Positions 46,730-54,739 of a stretch of DNA of 64,000 nucleotides are shown here, in pieces. Every line of letters starts with the position of its first letter. Position 1 is the stretch's first letter. The position numbers and the translations under genes were made by a program. Below the pieces are notes generated by a model, which did no database searches, had not been told where the DNA came from, and saw nothing but the letters and a program-made list of their open reading frames with translations. Source of the DNA: Anaerolineae bacterium (GTDB lineage: Bacteria; Chloroflexota; Anaerolineae; Aggregatilineales; Phototrophicaceae); the NCBI GenBank assembly GCA_022841825.1, contig JALHQT010000004.1:248001-312000 (forward strand), written 5' to 3'.

Positions 46730-47355
46730 CGATTCCGCAGTGGCTGGATTGGGCGCAGCGCTTGCAGGCGCTGGCGCAGGCGGGCTTGAATTACGATCCT
46801 CGCCCATTTGACAAGCTGCGCTATGAACAGCTTCGAGACATCGCGGCGGAGATGATCGCCGCGAACTCAATCGCGGATGCTGCTGACGTTGCGGCATCGC
46901 TGGCAGCCGAGCGCGGACACCCGACGCCGAAGGTGGACTGCCGGGCGGTCATCATCCGCGACGACAAAATACTGCTTGTCCAGGAGAAGATGGATAACGA
47001 CCGCTGGACGCTGCCGGGCGGTTGGGTCGACGTCGGCGAGCCGCCCAGTCAGGCTGTCGAACGCGAAGCCTGGGAAGAATCCGGCTATCGTGTTCGCGCG
47101 ACCAAGCTGCTGGCGCTCTACGACCGTAACCTGCACAGTCATCCGCCTCACATCTACCACATCTATAAGCTGTTCTTCCGCTGTGAGCTGCTGGATGAAA
47201 CACGCGACGAGACCCCGAATGACGAGACCGGCGCTGTGGCATTCTGGGGATTGGACGAGCTGCCAGAGCTGTCGGTATCGCGCGTCACGGCGACCCAGCT
47301 CGCGCGCTTTCTTGAGCATGACCGCCAGACGGACCTGCCGACGGATTTCGACTGA
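46726..47355 (+). CDS. Nudix hydrolase with N-terminal helical domain
   Basis: 209 residues. The Nudix box reads GGWVDVGEPPSQAVEREAWE followed by ESG, fitting GX5EX7REUXEEXGU. Residues 1-65 (WLDWAQRLQALAQAGLNYD) are the extra N-terminal domain found in one subgroup that acts on nucleoside diphosphate derivatives. The start overlaps the previous stop by ATGA. Specificity (ADP-ribose, NADH or a nucleotide sugar) cannot be told. Confidence 0.88.
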   Translation: MTIPQWLDWAQRLQALAQAGLNYDPRPFDKLRYEQLRDIAAEMIAANSIADAADVAASLAAERGHPTPKVDCRAVIIRDDKILLVQEKMDNDRWTLPGGWVDVGEPPSQAVEREAWEESGYRVRATKLLALYDRNLHSHPPHIYHIYKLFFRCELLDETRDETPNDETGAVAFWGLDELPELSVSRVTATQLARFLEHDRQTDLPTDFD

Positions 47356-47395
47356 ATTTACGCAAATTCACTCTAAATATTTCCGCGATTGGGTG

Positions 47396-47401
47396 TATGA
47401 T
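47396..47401 (+). promoter_or_regulatory. -10 element of the leader transcript
   Basis: TATGAT matches TATAAT in 5 of 6 positions. No clear -35 is seen. It is about 50 bases before the leader-peptide ATG. Confidence 0.4.
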
Positions 47402-47449
47402 TTATGTAGTGCATTCGCAGTTTGTATGAGACTTAGTGCAGGGAGAGAA

Positions 47450-47482
47450 ATGAACGCTACCGCTCATCGTCGTCCAATTTGA
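47450..47482 (+). CDS. Possible 10-residue leader peptide
   Basis: ATG with a strong ribosome site (GGGAGAGAA) encodes MNATAHRRPI then TGA. Eighteen bases later a hairpin with a T-rich tail follows, and then the acetyltransferase gene. The layout is that of an attenuator or a translation-sensing leader. The peptide has no run of one amino acid, only His-Arg-Arg. Confidence 0.4.
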   Translation: MNATAHRRPI

Positions 47483-47499
47483 TACCGCCCCGGTGTCCT

Positions 47500-47535
47500 G
47501 GCATTGACCTCCAATGCCCTGGTTTTGTTTTCCCA
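47500..47535 (+). terminator. Intrinsic terminator or attenuator ahead of the acetyltransferase
   Basis: GGCATTG pairs with CAATGCC across ACCTC, followed by CTGGTTTTGTTTT. It is placed between the leader peptide and the GNAT gene. It may instead end the gpmA-Nudix transcript. Confidence 0.65.
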
Positions 47536-47573
47536 GTTTTGTTCTAGCCAGCAGACGACAGTGAGAACCCACA

Positions 47574-48050
47574 ATGACCATCGATGTATTTCCGGCTGCC
47601 GCGCGCCACGCGGAGCTTGTGTACAAAATCATGCAAGCCGCCTATGCGGAATATGCAGAAAATGACGCGATGCCCTTCGCCGCGCACCAGGAAACCCTGG
47701 ACGATGTGCGCGCTGCCATTGAACATGGCGGTGCGGTGCTTGCCTGGTATGAGGGTGCGGTCATCGGTACCGCCCGTTACCGCCTGGATGGCGCGCATTT
47801 CGTCATCGAGCGTGTGTCTGTGCTGCCCGGCTTTCGCGGTTGCGGCGTCGCCAGCGCGATGCTGCGAACGCTCGAAGCGACCGCCAGCAGTTTTGGTTGC
47901 GCGACAACGGAACTCTGTTCACGGCTTGCGCTGCCGCGCAACATCGCGATTTACCAGCGGCGCGGCTATGAGATCGACGAGGTCGATCCGAATGGTCGTG
48001 TCACCATGGTCAAGCACCTCAGGCACGCGGAAGAAGCGGTTCCTGGCTGA
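47574..48050 (+). CDS. GNAT family N-acetyltransferase
   Basis: 158 residues. The acetyl-CoA loop is VLPGFRGCGVASAMLRTLE (R-x-x-G-x-G-x-A pattern), preceded by IERVSV and followed by IYQRRGYEI, the C-terminal motif of the fold. Substrate unknown. A leader-type terminator lies upstream and a strong bidirectional terminator immediately follows. The stop codon is part of that terminator's stem. Confidence 0.88.
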   Translation: MTIDVFPAAARHAELVYKIMQAAYAEYAENDAMPFAAHQETLDDVRAAIEHGGAVLAWYEGAVIGTARYRLDGAHFVIERVSVLPGFRGCGVASAMLRTLEATASSFGCATTELCSRLALPRNIAIYQRRGYEIDEVDPNGRVTMVKHLRHAEEAVPG

Positions 48051-48084
48051 TCGAAAACGCTCCTGTATAGGAGCGTTTTCGATC
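48049..48084. terminator. Strong bidirectional terminator between convergent genes
   Basis: A perfect 15-bp stem (GATCGAAAACGCTCC with its complement) around TGTATA. The stem has AAAA on one side and TTTT on the other. It lies between the convergent GNAT and SH3-protein genes. Confidence 0.85.
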
Positions 48085-48113
48085 TTGGTCTCTGCACCGA
48101 TCATGCTTTATGT

Positions 48114-49502
48114 TCAGCCGCCGTGCCCTGGGGGCGTCGGTGTCGCCCTCGGTGGCGTCGGTCGCGGACGCTGTGTTGCGGTGTCAGTGGGTATGGGTGC
48201 CGATGTGTTTGTCGCGCTGGGCGGCACAGGTGTAGGTGGTACAGGCGTATTTGTACTGGTGGCTGGCACAGGCGTAGGCGGCACAGGGGTATTTGTACTG
48301 CCCATCATCGGTGTTGGCGTCGTGTTCCCCTGCACGGTGGTCGGGGCTTGTGTGGATTCTGGAGCGTTCTGGACGGGGGTGGTTGTCGGGTTCGCTGGCG
48401 GCGATGATACGTCCGTTGGTGGCTCCGAGGATTCGTCCAGTCCCAGGTTGCTCATGTCAAATGAGTAGTGAAGCAGGTTGCCTGGCAGCCCCTCCAACCC
48501 CTGGAAACTGCGCAGTTCTTCCTGGGTGAACCGCCGCAGGTTTTCCGGTCCACTCTGCGCAATCCCGCTTTCGTCGAGTGCGAATTCTACGGTGTAACCT
48601 GCTTCGACACGGGTGCTATCTTCAAACTGCGCATGTCCGTCGAAGACGCCAATATACATCGTATCGGTCTCTTCAGCCGCCTGGATGCCAATGGTCGAGC
48701 CAATCGAGAATGCGACACCGTTAATGTTCAACGACACTGTCATGTTATTCGGACTTTGGATGAGCAGCATGGAGGGTGGCGCTTCTTCGCAGCTCACCCC
48801 GGTAATGCCTGTCCGCAGGAAGAATGCCTGCATCGAGCCAGTTGGCTGCGTCGGCACCTGGAGTAAGGTTTCCAAATGGGTGTCGCTGCTGATGAACTGG
48901 CGGTTCACCCAGCCAAGGCGATTTTCGTAGACCACCCGCAGCCAATCTCCCGTCTCGTCCGTGCCGTCGGTCAGAAGCGTTGTGCGTGGTGGGATGCTGA
49001 TGAGGACGTTCGCGCGTTGTGACGGGCGGGTGCGAAGATTGAGCCAATCGACATTGGTAATCGTGAGCGGTTCTACGGTCTCGGCGGGTGTGCTTGGGGC
49101 GGCGTTTTCCAGTTCGACATCACCCATCAGAAGCATGGTGATGCCCTGACCCGGCAGGATGTCCGGCAGATTTGCCTGGACGTTCATGACTGCGATGCCC
49201 CACTCTTCCTCCGCCATGTCCAAAGGCGCGGTCGCAAGCGTTTCCAGCACGTCGATTCCAACCTGGTCGGCAGGTGACGAGAAGACGGTTGCGTCCTGGA
49301 TATCCGTGAAGGTTGCATCGACGCGGTTGAAACCGTAACAGACACTGTTGCGCCCCAACCCCGCGCAGTTCTGTCCGACCTCTTCCAGAGCCTGGGCGAC
49401 CAGGGTCGGGCAGAAATCGACCTGTCTAAATGTTGCTTGTGCGACAGAAACACCCAGGATAAGTAATGAAGAAAGGACGATTAGCCAGAGTTTTTGGTTC
49501 AC
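48114..49502 (-). CDS. Secreted SH3-domain protein with Pro/Thr-rich tail
   Basis: About 462 residues from a GTG at 49502, which gives a clean signal peptide (KLWLIVLSSLLILGVSVAQA). The frame opens further up to a GTG at 49574. An SH3b domain (about 155-220) contains NLRTRPSQRANVLISIP and ENRLGWVNRQFI. A FecR-like stretch (QAAEETDTMYIGVFDGHAQF) follows. The last 100 residues are a Pro/Thr/Ala linker with TNTPVPPTPVP repeats. Such proteins are common and uncharacterised in Chloroflexota; binding of cell wall or surface ligands is likely. It is cell-envelope located. Confidence 0.75.
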   Translation of the reverse strand: MNQKLWLIVLSSLLILGVSVAQATFRQVDFCPTLVAQALEEVGQNCAGLGRNSVCYGFNRVDATFTDIQDATVFSSPADQVGIDVLETLATAPLDMAEEEWGIAVMNVQANLPDILPGQGITMLLMGDVELENAAPSTPAETVEPLTITNVDWLNLRTRPSQRANVLISIPPRTTLLTDGTDETGDWLRVVYENRLGWVNRQFISSDTHLETLLQVPTQPTGSMQAFFLRTGITGVSCEEAPPSMLLIQSPNNMTVSLNINGVAFSIGSTIGIQAAEETDTMYIGVFDGHAQFEDSTRVEAGYTVEFALDESGIAQSGPENLRRFTQEELRSFQGLEGLPGNLLHYSFDMSNLGLDESSEPPTDVSSPPANPTTTPVQNAPESTQAPTTVQGNTTPTPMMGSTNTPVPPTPVPATSTNTPVPPTPVPPSATNTSAPIPTDTATQRPRPTPPRATPTPPGHGG

Positions 49503-49708
49503 GGGTGCCTGCAACCTCTTTGAAGATCTCGTCTCAGCCGAGTGTCGAGATGCGGAATACTCCCTATTCAACACGCATTGCCAGCGGATTGATGCCGTTG
49601 GAAAGAGTGCTTACCCCGACTATACGCCGAATCGGTTGCTCGGAGATGGTAGAATTTGTGAATAATTCGCATATTTCGTAATTATGCAGGCGAGGATCTT
49701 CTGCCGGT

Positions 49709-50212
49709 TCATGTCCTCCTGAAGGCGAAGTTCACGAAGGGGTCATTGGTTTCGTTCGTTCGACCGTGCGCGAGGAGCACCAGTCTTCCGTCCATCGCTC
49801 TGATCTTTTCCACACGCTCGGTGTCGGTCATGTTTTGCCACTTTGAGAAGACGGCATGAAATGTCCCATCTTTGTACGGGGTGAGATCGCGTGGGTTGAT
49901 CCCAATGTATTCCAACATACGCATTACTTCACTGAGATGCATGGTGAGATCGTAGTCGGGTTCATTCTCGGCAGCCGGGCTGTCTGCCAAAGATTGTGCC
50001 AGGGGTGATTTTCCCTGCTCCTTGATCACTGCTGCCAGGTCTAGCGCAGCTTTGTAATAGCCTTCGGCAAGCCCACGCAGATATTCCGCCTGAGGATCGC
50101 CCTCTGCTTTGCGCTTGCCTTCCGCCGCCGCATCGCGCGCTTTCAGCGTCAAACGATTGGCGAGCGCGCGAAGCGCGGACGATAGGTCTTGCCCGGTCGT
50201 TCGGTTCTGCAT
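49709..50212 (-). CDS. Hypothetical helical protein
   Basis: 167 residues, no signal peptide or membrane segment. The first half is helical and charged (LRALANRLTLKARDAAAEGK). The second half has GINPRDLTPYKDGTFHAVFS and ends DPFVNFAFRRT. I do not recognise a family. It is divergent from the pyridine nucleotide-disulfide oxidoreductase gene. Confidence 0.55.
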   Translation of the reverse strand: MQNRTTGQDLSSALRALANRLTLKARDAAAEGKRKAEGDPQAEYLRGLAEGYYKAALDLAAVIKEQGKSPLAQSLADSPAAENEPDYDLTMHLSEVMRMLEYIGINPRDLTPYKDGTFHAVFSKWQNMTDTERVEKIRAMDGRLVLLAHGRTNETNDPFVNFAFRRT

Positions 50213-50312
50213 GGTGGATTTACCTCTGGCTCAACACTGCTACAATCTCTTCTAAGATAGGGGCTGATACGCCTGAAGTCAAATCGTCGCTGATACTGGG
50301 GAGGCTGTCTGC

Positions 50313-51785
50313 ATGGAACACTTCGATCTTGCCGTCATTGGCGGGGGACCGGCGGGCGTGACGGCTGCGCTGCGCGCACGCGAGCTGGGTGCGGCGCGGG
50401 TCGCACTGGTCGAGCGGGGGATCATGGGGGGAACCTGCACGAATGATGGCTGCGCTCCTACGCGCGTGCTGGCGAAGGCTGCCCGGCTCCTGCGTGACTC
50501 CGAGCAGTTTGCTTTGTATGGGCTGTTCGCGGAGCGCCCCCAAGTCGATTTCGCCCAGGTCTTGAAGCGCACTCAGCAGGTCGTCTATGAACTGCAAGAG
50601 AAGAAGCAGCTTGTCTATCATCTGGAAGAAGCGCAGGTGACGCCTTTCGTTGGCGTCGGCGCTGCACGCTTCGTGAATTCGCACGAAGTTCAGTTTGCGC
50701 ACGGGGGTGGCTTACGCGCGGATCGCTTCATCCTCGCGGCGGGGGGGCGCCCACGACGACTTGACTTTCCGGGTGCCGAACTTGCGCTGACGCACAGTGA
50801 TGTGTGGAGTCTGACGCATCTGCCAAAATCGCTCATCATCGTCGGTACGGGCGCGACGGGCTGCCAACTGGCATCCATATTCGAGGCGTTCGGCGTCCAG
50901 GTCACGTTGATGGAGGTGCTGCCGCATATTCTGCCTGCCGAAGACAGCGACGTAAGCCGGATCATGACTGAGGCATTTCGACTGCGCGGGGTGAAAATCA
51001 TCACCGGGATGAAGGGAATCGCCCGAATCGAGCGGGATGGTCAGGATAAGCGCCTGGTCGCCAATATGGGCGACGGCGAGCTGACGCAGACGGCGGAGAT
51101 GGTGCTGCTCTCGGTCGGCTGGCCCAGCAATGCCGATCATCTCAATCTGGCAGCGGCGGGTGTGGAGCTGAGAGGTAGTTTTGTCCAGGTGGATGATGGT
51201 TTGCAGACCACTGCGTCTCATATCTACGCGGCGGGTGACATCACCGGAAGGATGATGCTGGTACAAAGTGCGGCACAGCAGGCGCGGGTGGCGGTTGAAA
51301 ACGCGCTGTTGGGCGCGGGACGCAGTGCCGAACACAAGCTCGTGCCACACGGTGGTTTCACCGACCCGGAGTATGCCAGCGTCGGCTTGACGGAGGCGGA
51401 AGCGCGTGCAAAAGCGGGCGTTGTCGTCGCTAATGTTCCTTACGCCGATATGGATCGCGCTGTCATCGACGACCGGACGATTGGCTTTTGTAAGCTGATC
51501 GTAGACAAGGAGACACACAAGATCATCGGCGCACACGTCGTCGGCGAACAGGCGGTCGAGGTTGTGCAGGTGATTGCGGCAGGCATGGCGGGCGATCTCC
51601 GTGTCGAACATCTGGCGGAACTGGAATTCTCGTATCCGACGTTTGCCGCGATTGTGGGCGTGGCGGCGCGCCAGATCGCCCGTGATCTGAATGCGGTACC
51701 CATCGCGCGCGAGTGGCGGCTGCTGACGCGGCTGCGCCCTGCGGAGTGGGAACGTGCCGATGGTGAGTCAAAGGGTGTGGAGTGA
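50313..51785 (+). CDS. FAD-dependent pyridine nucleotide-disulfide oxidoreductase
   Basis: 490 residues, class I. FAD motif AVIGGGPAGVTAA, redox pair Cys-x4-Cys in GGTCTNDGCAPTRVL, NAD(P) motif IIVGTGATGCQLAS, and a second FAD motif in IYAAGDITGR. The C-terminal dimerisation domain has FSYPTFAAIV where lipoamide dehydrogenase has HPTLSE. So the catalytic His-Glu pair is absent, as in soluble transhydrogenases (SthA has YPTMAE). GGGGAGG 8 bases before the ATG is a strong ribosome site. Both Cys residues are kept, so a thiol substrate is possible. Function stays open. Confidence 0.85.
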   Translation: MEHFDLAVIGGGPAGVTAALRARELGAARVALVERGIMGGTCTNDGCAPTRVLAKAARLLRDSEQFALYGLFAERPQVDFAQVLKRTQQVVYELQEKKQLVYHLEEAQVTPFVGVGAARFVNSHEVQFAHGGGLRADRFILAAGGRPRRLDFPGAELALTHSDVWSLTHLPKSLIIVGTGATGCQLASIFEAFGVQVTLMEVLPHILPAEDSDVSRIMTEAFRLRGVKIITGMKGIARIERDGQDKRLVANMGDGELTQTAEMVLLSVGWPSNADHLNLAAAGVELRGSFVQVDDGLQTTASHIYAAGDITGRMMLVQSAAQQARVAVENALLGAGRSAEHKLVPHGGFTDPEYASVGLTEAEARAKAGVVVANVPYADMDRAVIDDRTIGFCKLIVDKETHKIIGAHVVGEQAVEVVQVIAAGMAGDLRVEHLAELEFSYPTFAAIVGVAARQIARDLNAVPIAREWRLLTRLRPAEWERADGESKGVE

Positions 51786-51789
51786 GAGC

Positions 51790-53034
51790 ATGAGCGAGAC
51801 GATTCCAGCTTTTGAAGGCAAACGTATCATTCTGGGCGTGACGGGCAGCATCGCCTGCTATAAAGCGGTCGATCTTGCCAGCAAGCTGACGCAGGCGGGC
51901 GCTCACGTCGATGTCATCATGACCGACGCCGCACAGCGCTTTGTCACACCGCTGACATTCCAGGCAGTGACTGGACGTGCGGTCTACACGGACTTATGGC
52001 AGACGGAGAGCGGCGGCGCGCTGCCGACGCACATTGCGCATGTTGGGCTAGCAGAAGGTGCCAGCCTGTTCGCCATTATCCCGGCGACCGCCGACACCAT
52101 CGCACGATTGGCGAGCGGGCGGGCGGACGACCTGCTCGCCGTGACAGCGTTGGCAGCGCGCTGCCCACTGGTGATCGCTCCGGCGATGGATGGTGCCATG
52201 TATGCCCATCCGGCAGTCCAGGCAAATGTGGCGTCGCTCGTGGCGCGGGGAGCGGTGCTCGTCGAGCCGGGCTTTGGTCGCTTTGCATCCGGTTTGGAGG
52301 GGCATGGTCGGCTGCCGGAAGTTCCTGCGCTGATCGGCGCACTGCGCGCTGCGTTGGGGCGGTCGGGGGCATTGGCGGGCAGGGTTGTGATTGTGACGGC
52401 GGGCGGCACACGGGAGCCGATAGACCCTGTGCGCTATCTGACGAACCGCTCCAGCGGGAAACAGGGCTTCGCGCTGGCACAGGCGGCGATTGACGCGGGC
52501 GCGCGTGTCATGCTGGTCAGCAGCGCGAGGGGACTGCCGGTGCCCTATGGCGCGACTCTGATGGCGGTCGAGACCGCGCAGGAGATGCAGGATGCCGTGC
52601 TTGCAGGTGTTCACGACGTGGATGTTTTGATCATGGCGGCTGCGGTGGCGGACTTTCGTCCGCGCACGGTTGCGGAAAACAAGATCAAGAAGTCGGAACT
52701 CGCGACGGATGCCCCAGTGCTGGAGTTGGAGCGCACCGAGGACATCCTGGCAAGTGTCAAGGCAAAGCGGATTGCAGGGCACAGCCCGCGAGTCGTCGTC
52801 GGTTTCGCCGCCGAATCACAGGATCTGCTTCACTATGCTCAGGACAAGATGGCGCGTAAAGGGGTCGATCTGCTGGTCGCCAACGACATCAGTGCGGTCG
52901 ATGCGGGGTTCGATGTCGAGACAAATCGCGTGATCCTGCTGCGACCGGATGGAACACAGGTGGCGCTGCCACTGATGAGCAAAGCGCGTGTCGCAGACGA
53001 AATCATCCGACGTGTCGCGGCTTTGCTCGGTTAG
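51790..53034 (+). CDS. coaBC: CoaBC, phosphopantothenoylcysteine synthetase/decarboxylase
   Basis: 414 residues. The N-terminal CoaC flavoprotein domain has GVTGSIACYKAVDLA and the active-site His in THIAHVGLAE. The usual PXMNXXMW reads PAMDGAMY, and the ACG flap reads FASGLEGHGR with Ser for Cys. The C-terminal CoaB domain has TAGGTREPIDPVRYLTNRSS, AAVADFRP and ENKIKK, the conserved CTP- and phosphopantothenate-binding parts. It makes 4'-phosphopantetheine for coenzyme A. GGAG 8 bases before the ATG 51790 supports this start over 51754. Confidence 0.9.
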   Translation: MSETIPAFEGKRIILGVTGSIACYKAVDLASKLTQAGAHVDVIMTDAAQRFVTPLTFQAVTGRAVYTDLWQTESGGALPTHIAHVGLAEGASLFAIIPATADTIARLASGRADDLLAVTALAARCPLVIAPAMDGAMYAHPAVQANVASLVARGAVLVEPGFGRFASGLEGHGRLPEVPALIGALRAALGRSGALAGRVVIVTAGGTREPIDPVRYLTNRSSGKQGFALAQAAIDAGARVMLVSSARGLPVPYGATLMAVETAQEMQDAVLAGVHDVDVLIMAAAVADFRPRTVAENKIKKSELATDAPVLELERTEDILASVKAKRIAGHSPRVVVGFAAESQDLLHYAQDKMARKGVDLLVANDISAVDAGFDVETNRVILLRPDGTQVALPLMSKARVADEIIRRVAALLG

Positions 53035-53039
53035 CTGTC

Positions 53040-53609
53040 ATGCTGCTGATGTTCTTGGTTCCTCAGCGTCATGAGCAGAAGACTGACAGCGCAGGCGCGG
53101 CGAGCTGGAACAGCGATGACCATCCAGCATGGCATCCTACGCCGTTGTGGGATTTGTTCACGGGACTGGTCATATTCCCGCAGTGGCTTGATGAACTCAT
53201 GCAAGATGAGTATACCTGCCATCAAATCAGCCGCACCGGGCAGTGGCTTTGCCTGACCCTGCTGGTGTTCCCTGTCCTGCTGCTGCTGATCGCTTTGGAC
53301 TTCAACCCTGCTCACTGGCTGCTATTGACAGAAATGTTCGACTTGATCGCGCTATTCTTATGGGCGTTCTGGTTTGGTGCCGCCGCTGCGGTGGCTGTGG
53401 TTACGGATCATCCACTGCTGTTCTTTCTGGCAGCGATGATGGCGTTTTTCCTTGGCATGGTGGTTGGACTTGCGGCATTTCTCATCGTCGAGATCTGGCT
53501 GCGGCAGTGTTATCACTGGAGACACCCCTGGTTGGGGCGTCTCAACCTTATCCTGCTGTTGGTCTTGCCCGGCATAGGCGTTCTGCTGCTTTCGCGCTAC
53601 GCCCTTTAA
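53040..53609 (+). CDS. Small integral membrane protein of unknown function
   Basis: 189 residues with about four membrane helices (LCLTLLVFPVLLLLIAL, LIALFLWAFWFGAAAAVAV, FFLAAMMAFFLGMVVGLAA, LNLILLLVLPGIGVLLL). The first 65 residues are soluble and end in a Cys/Trp-containing segment. It starts 5 bases after the coaBC stop, so it is probably co-transcribed. It converges with the SPFH gene, overlapping by 4 bases. I recognise no family. Confidence 0.6.
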   Translation: MLLMFLVPQRHEQKTDSAGAASWNSDDHPAWHPTPLWDLFTGLVIFPQWLDELMQDEYTCHQISRTGQWLCLTLLVFPVLLLLIALDFNPAHWLLLTEMFDLIALFLWAFWFGAAAAVAVVTDHPLLFFLAAMMAFFLGMVVGLAAFLIVEIWLRQCYHWRHPWLGRLNLILLLVLPGIGVLLLSRYAL

Positions 53610-54466
53610 TCCGCTTCCTTCACGTCTTCACCTGAGTTGGCGCGCCCGAAATTGACATAAATGCGCGCGTTGGATGCGCTGGACAGCGCTTGCAGCGTTT
53701 CCAGTTCGAGCAGGCGCAGCATGGCAGGGTGCTGCTCATACGCCTCTGCATGTTGGGCGCGTTCCAGCAGCGCGCGAATATCCGCCTCGGTCTTGATGCG
53801 CTGAATATCCGCCTCTAACTGCGCATTCTCACGATCTGCCAGCGCCTGTGCTTCCTGCTCGACACGGCGGATCGCCGCCTTCGACTCGGCATCGATGCGC
53901 TGGACTTCGGCTTTGGTGCGCGCTTCCACCAACTGCGCCTCGCTCATTCGCTCCGCTGCCAGCACGCGATTCATGATCTCCTGCAAGTTGCCGGGGAAGA
54001 CCAGGTCTTTGACATCGGCGCGCAGGATTTCGACACCATAACCCGCCGCGATCTCTTTAACATCGCGCAGGATGTCTTCGCTCAGGCGTGTGCGGTTGGT
54101 CAGGATGTCTTCCAGCGTCATCGACGCCAGCGAGCGTCGCGCGGCAAGCTGGGCATCGCCGTAGATGCGGTCGGAGTAATTTTCGACCCTTTCGAGCGCC
54201 GCGCGCGGATCGAAGACACGAAACTGGACGACGATGCTCACTCGGATCGCTACCTTATCCGAGGTCAGGATTTCCTGCCCCTTGATTGTGAGGTCGCGTT
54301 CACGCATATCCACCAGGGCGATTTCGACTTCGGGCAGGCGGACGAATGGCAGCCGCCGCAGCCAGCGCCTGGGGAGTTTGTAACGCCCGCCTTCCAGCAC
54401 TCGCAGCAGCTTCCCATCCTCGTACCATAATCCGCGGTGGGTGTCTTTGACGATGATGTAGTTCAT
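53606..54466 (-). CDS. SPFH/Band 7 (slipin-like) protein without a membrane anchor
   Basis: 286 residues. SPFH features: DKVAIRVSIVVQFRVFDPRA, YGVEILRADVKDLVFP, then a long coiled coil (about 165-240, ERMSEAQLVEARTKAEVQR) and a C-terminal helical part. Unlike typical slipins there is no N-terminal membrane helix; it begins MNYIIVKDTHRGLWY. Such proteins form oligomeric scaffolds. Neighbours are proteases and AAA+ proteins further downstream on the same strand, so a role in membrane protein quality control is conceivable. Confidence 0.8.
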   Translation of the reverse strand: MNYIIVKDTHRGLWYEDGKLLRVLEGGRYKLPRRWLRRLPFVRLPEVEIALVDMRERDLTIKGQEILTSDKVAIRVSIVVQFRVFDPRAALERVENYSDRIYGDAQLAARRSLASMTLEDILTNRTRLSEDILRDVKEIAAGYGVEILRADVKDLVFPGNLQEIMNRVLAAERMSEAQLVEARTKAEVQRIDAESKAAIRRVEQEAQALADRENAQLEADIQRIKTEADIRALLERAQHAEAYEQHPAMLRLLELETLQALSSASNARIYVNFGRANSGEDVKEAD

Positions 54467-54539
54467 GGCGAATTTCGCACCTTCCCCATGGGAGTATTCA
54501 GAAATGGCTCCGAAGCGCTACTGATGGTGAGGACGTGCT

Positions 54540-54559
54540 ATCAGATTTAGCGATCTGAT
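54540..54559. promoter_or_regulatory. Inverted repeat upstream of the SPFH gene
   Basis: ATCAGAT-TTAGCG-ATCTGAT has perfect 7-bp arms, about 75 bases upstream of the SPFH start. It could be an operator or a leader hairpin. A minigene with an excellent ribosome site (AGGGAGGT, ATG at 54584) follows on the other strand. Confidence 0.35.
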
Positions 54560-54691
54560 GAACCTCTTGAAAAGGGAGGTACCATGCCTATGAATGCACG
54601 CTCGTAATATCGCCGGAGCCAGGTAAATCGTATCATAATGGGTCATAAAAGTCCAGATTTGTCTTTGTATCTATACAGACGACATGAAAAT

Positions 54692-54712
54692 GGGGCACTC
54701 GAAGAGTGCCCC
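54692..54712 (-). terminator. Terminator after the calpain-like gene
   Basis: GGGGCACTC and GAGTGCCCC pair perfectly across 3 bases. On the minus strand ATTTTCATG follows. It lies 28 bases beyond the stop of the calpain-like gene. Confidence 0.75.
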
Positions 54713-54739
54713 TGAAAAAGCGATGTGATGGAGCCGAAG

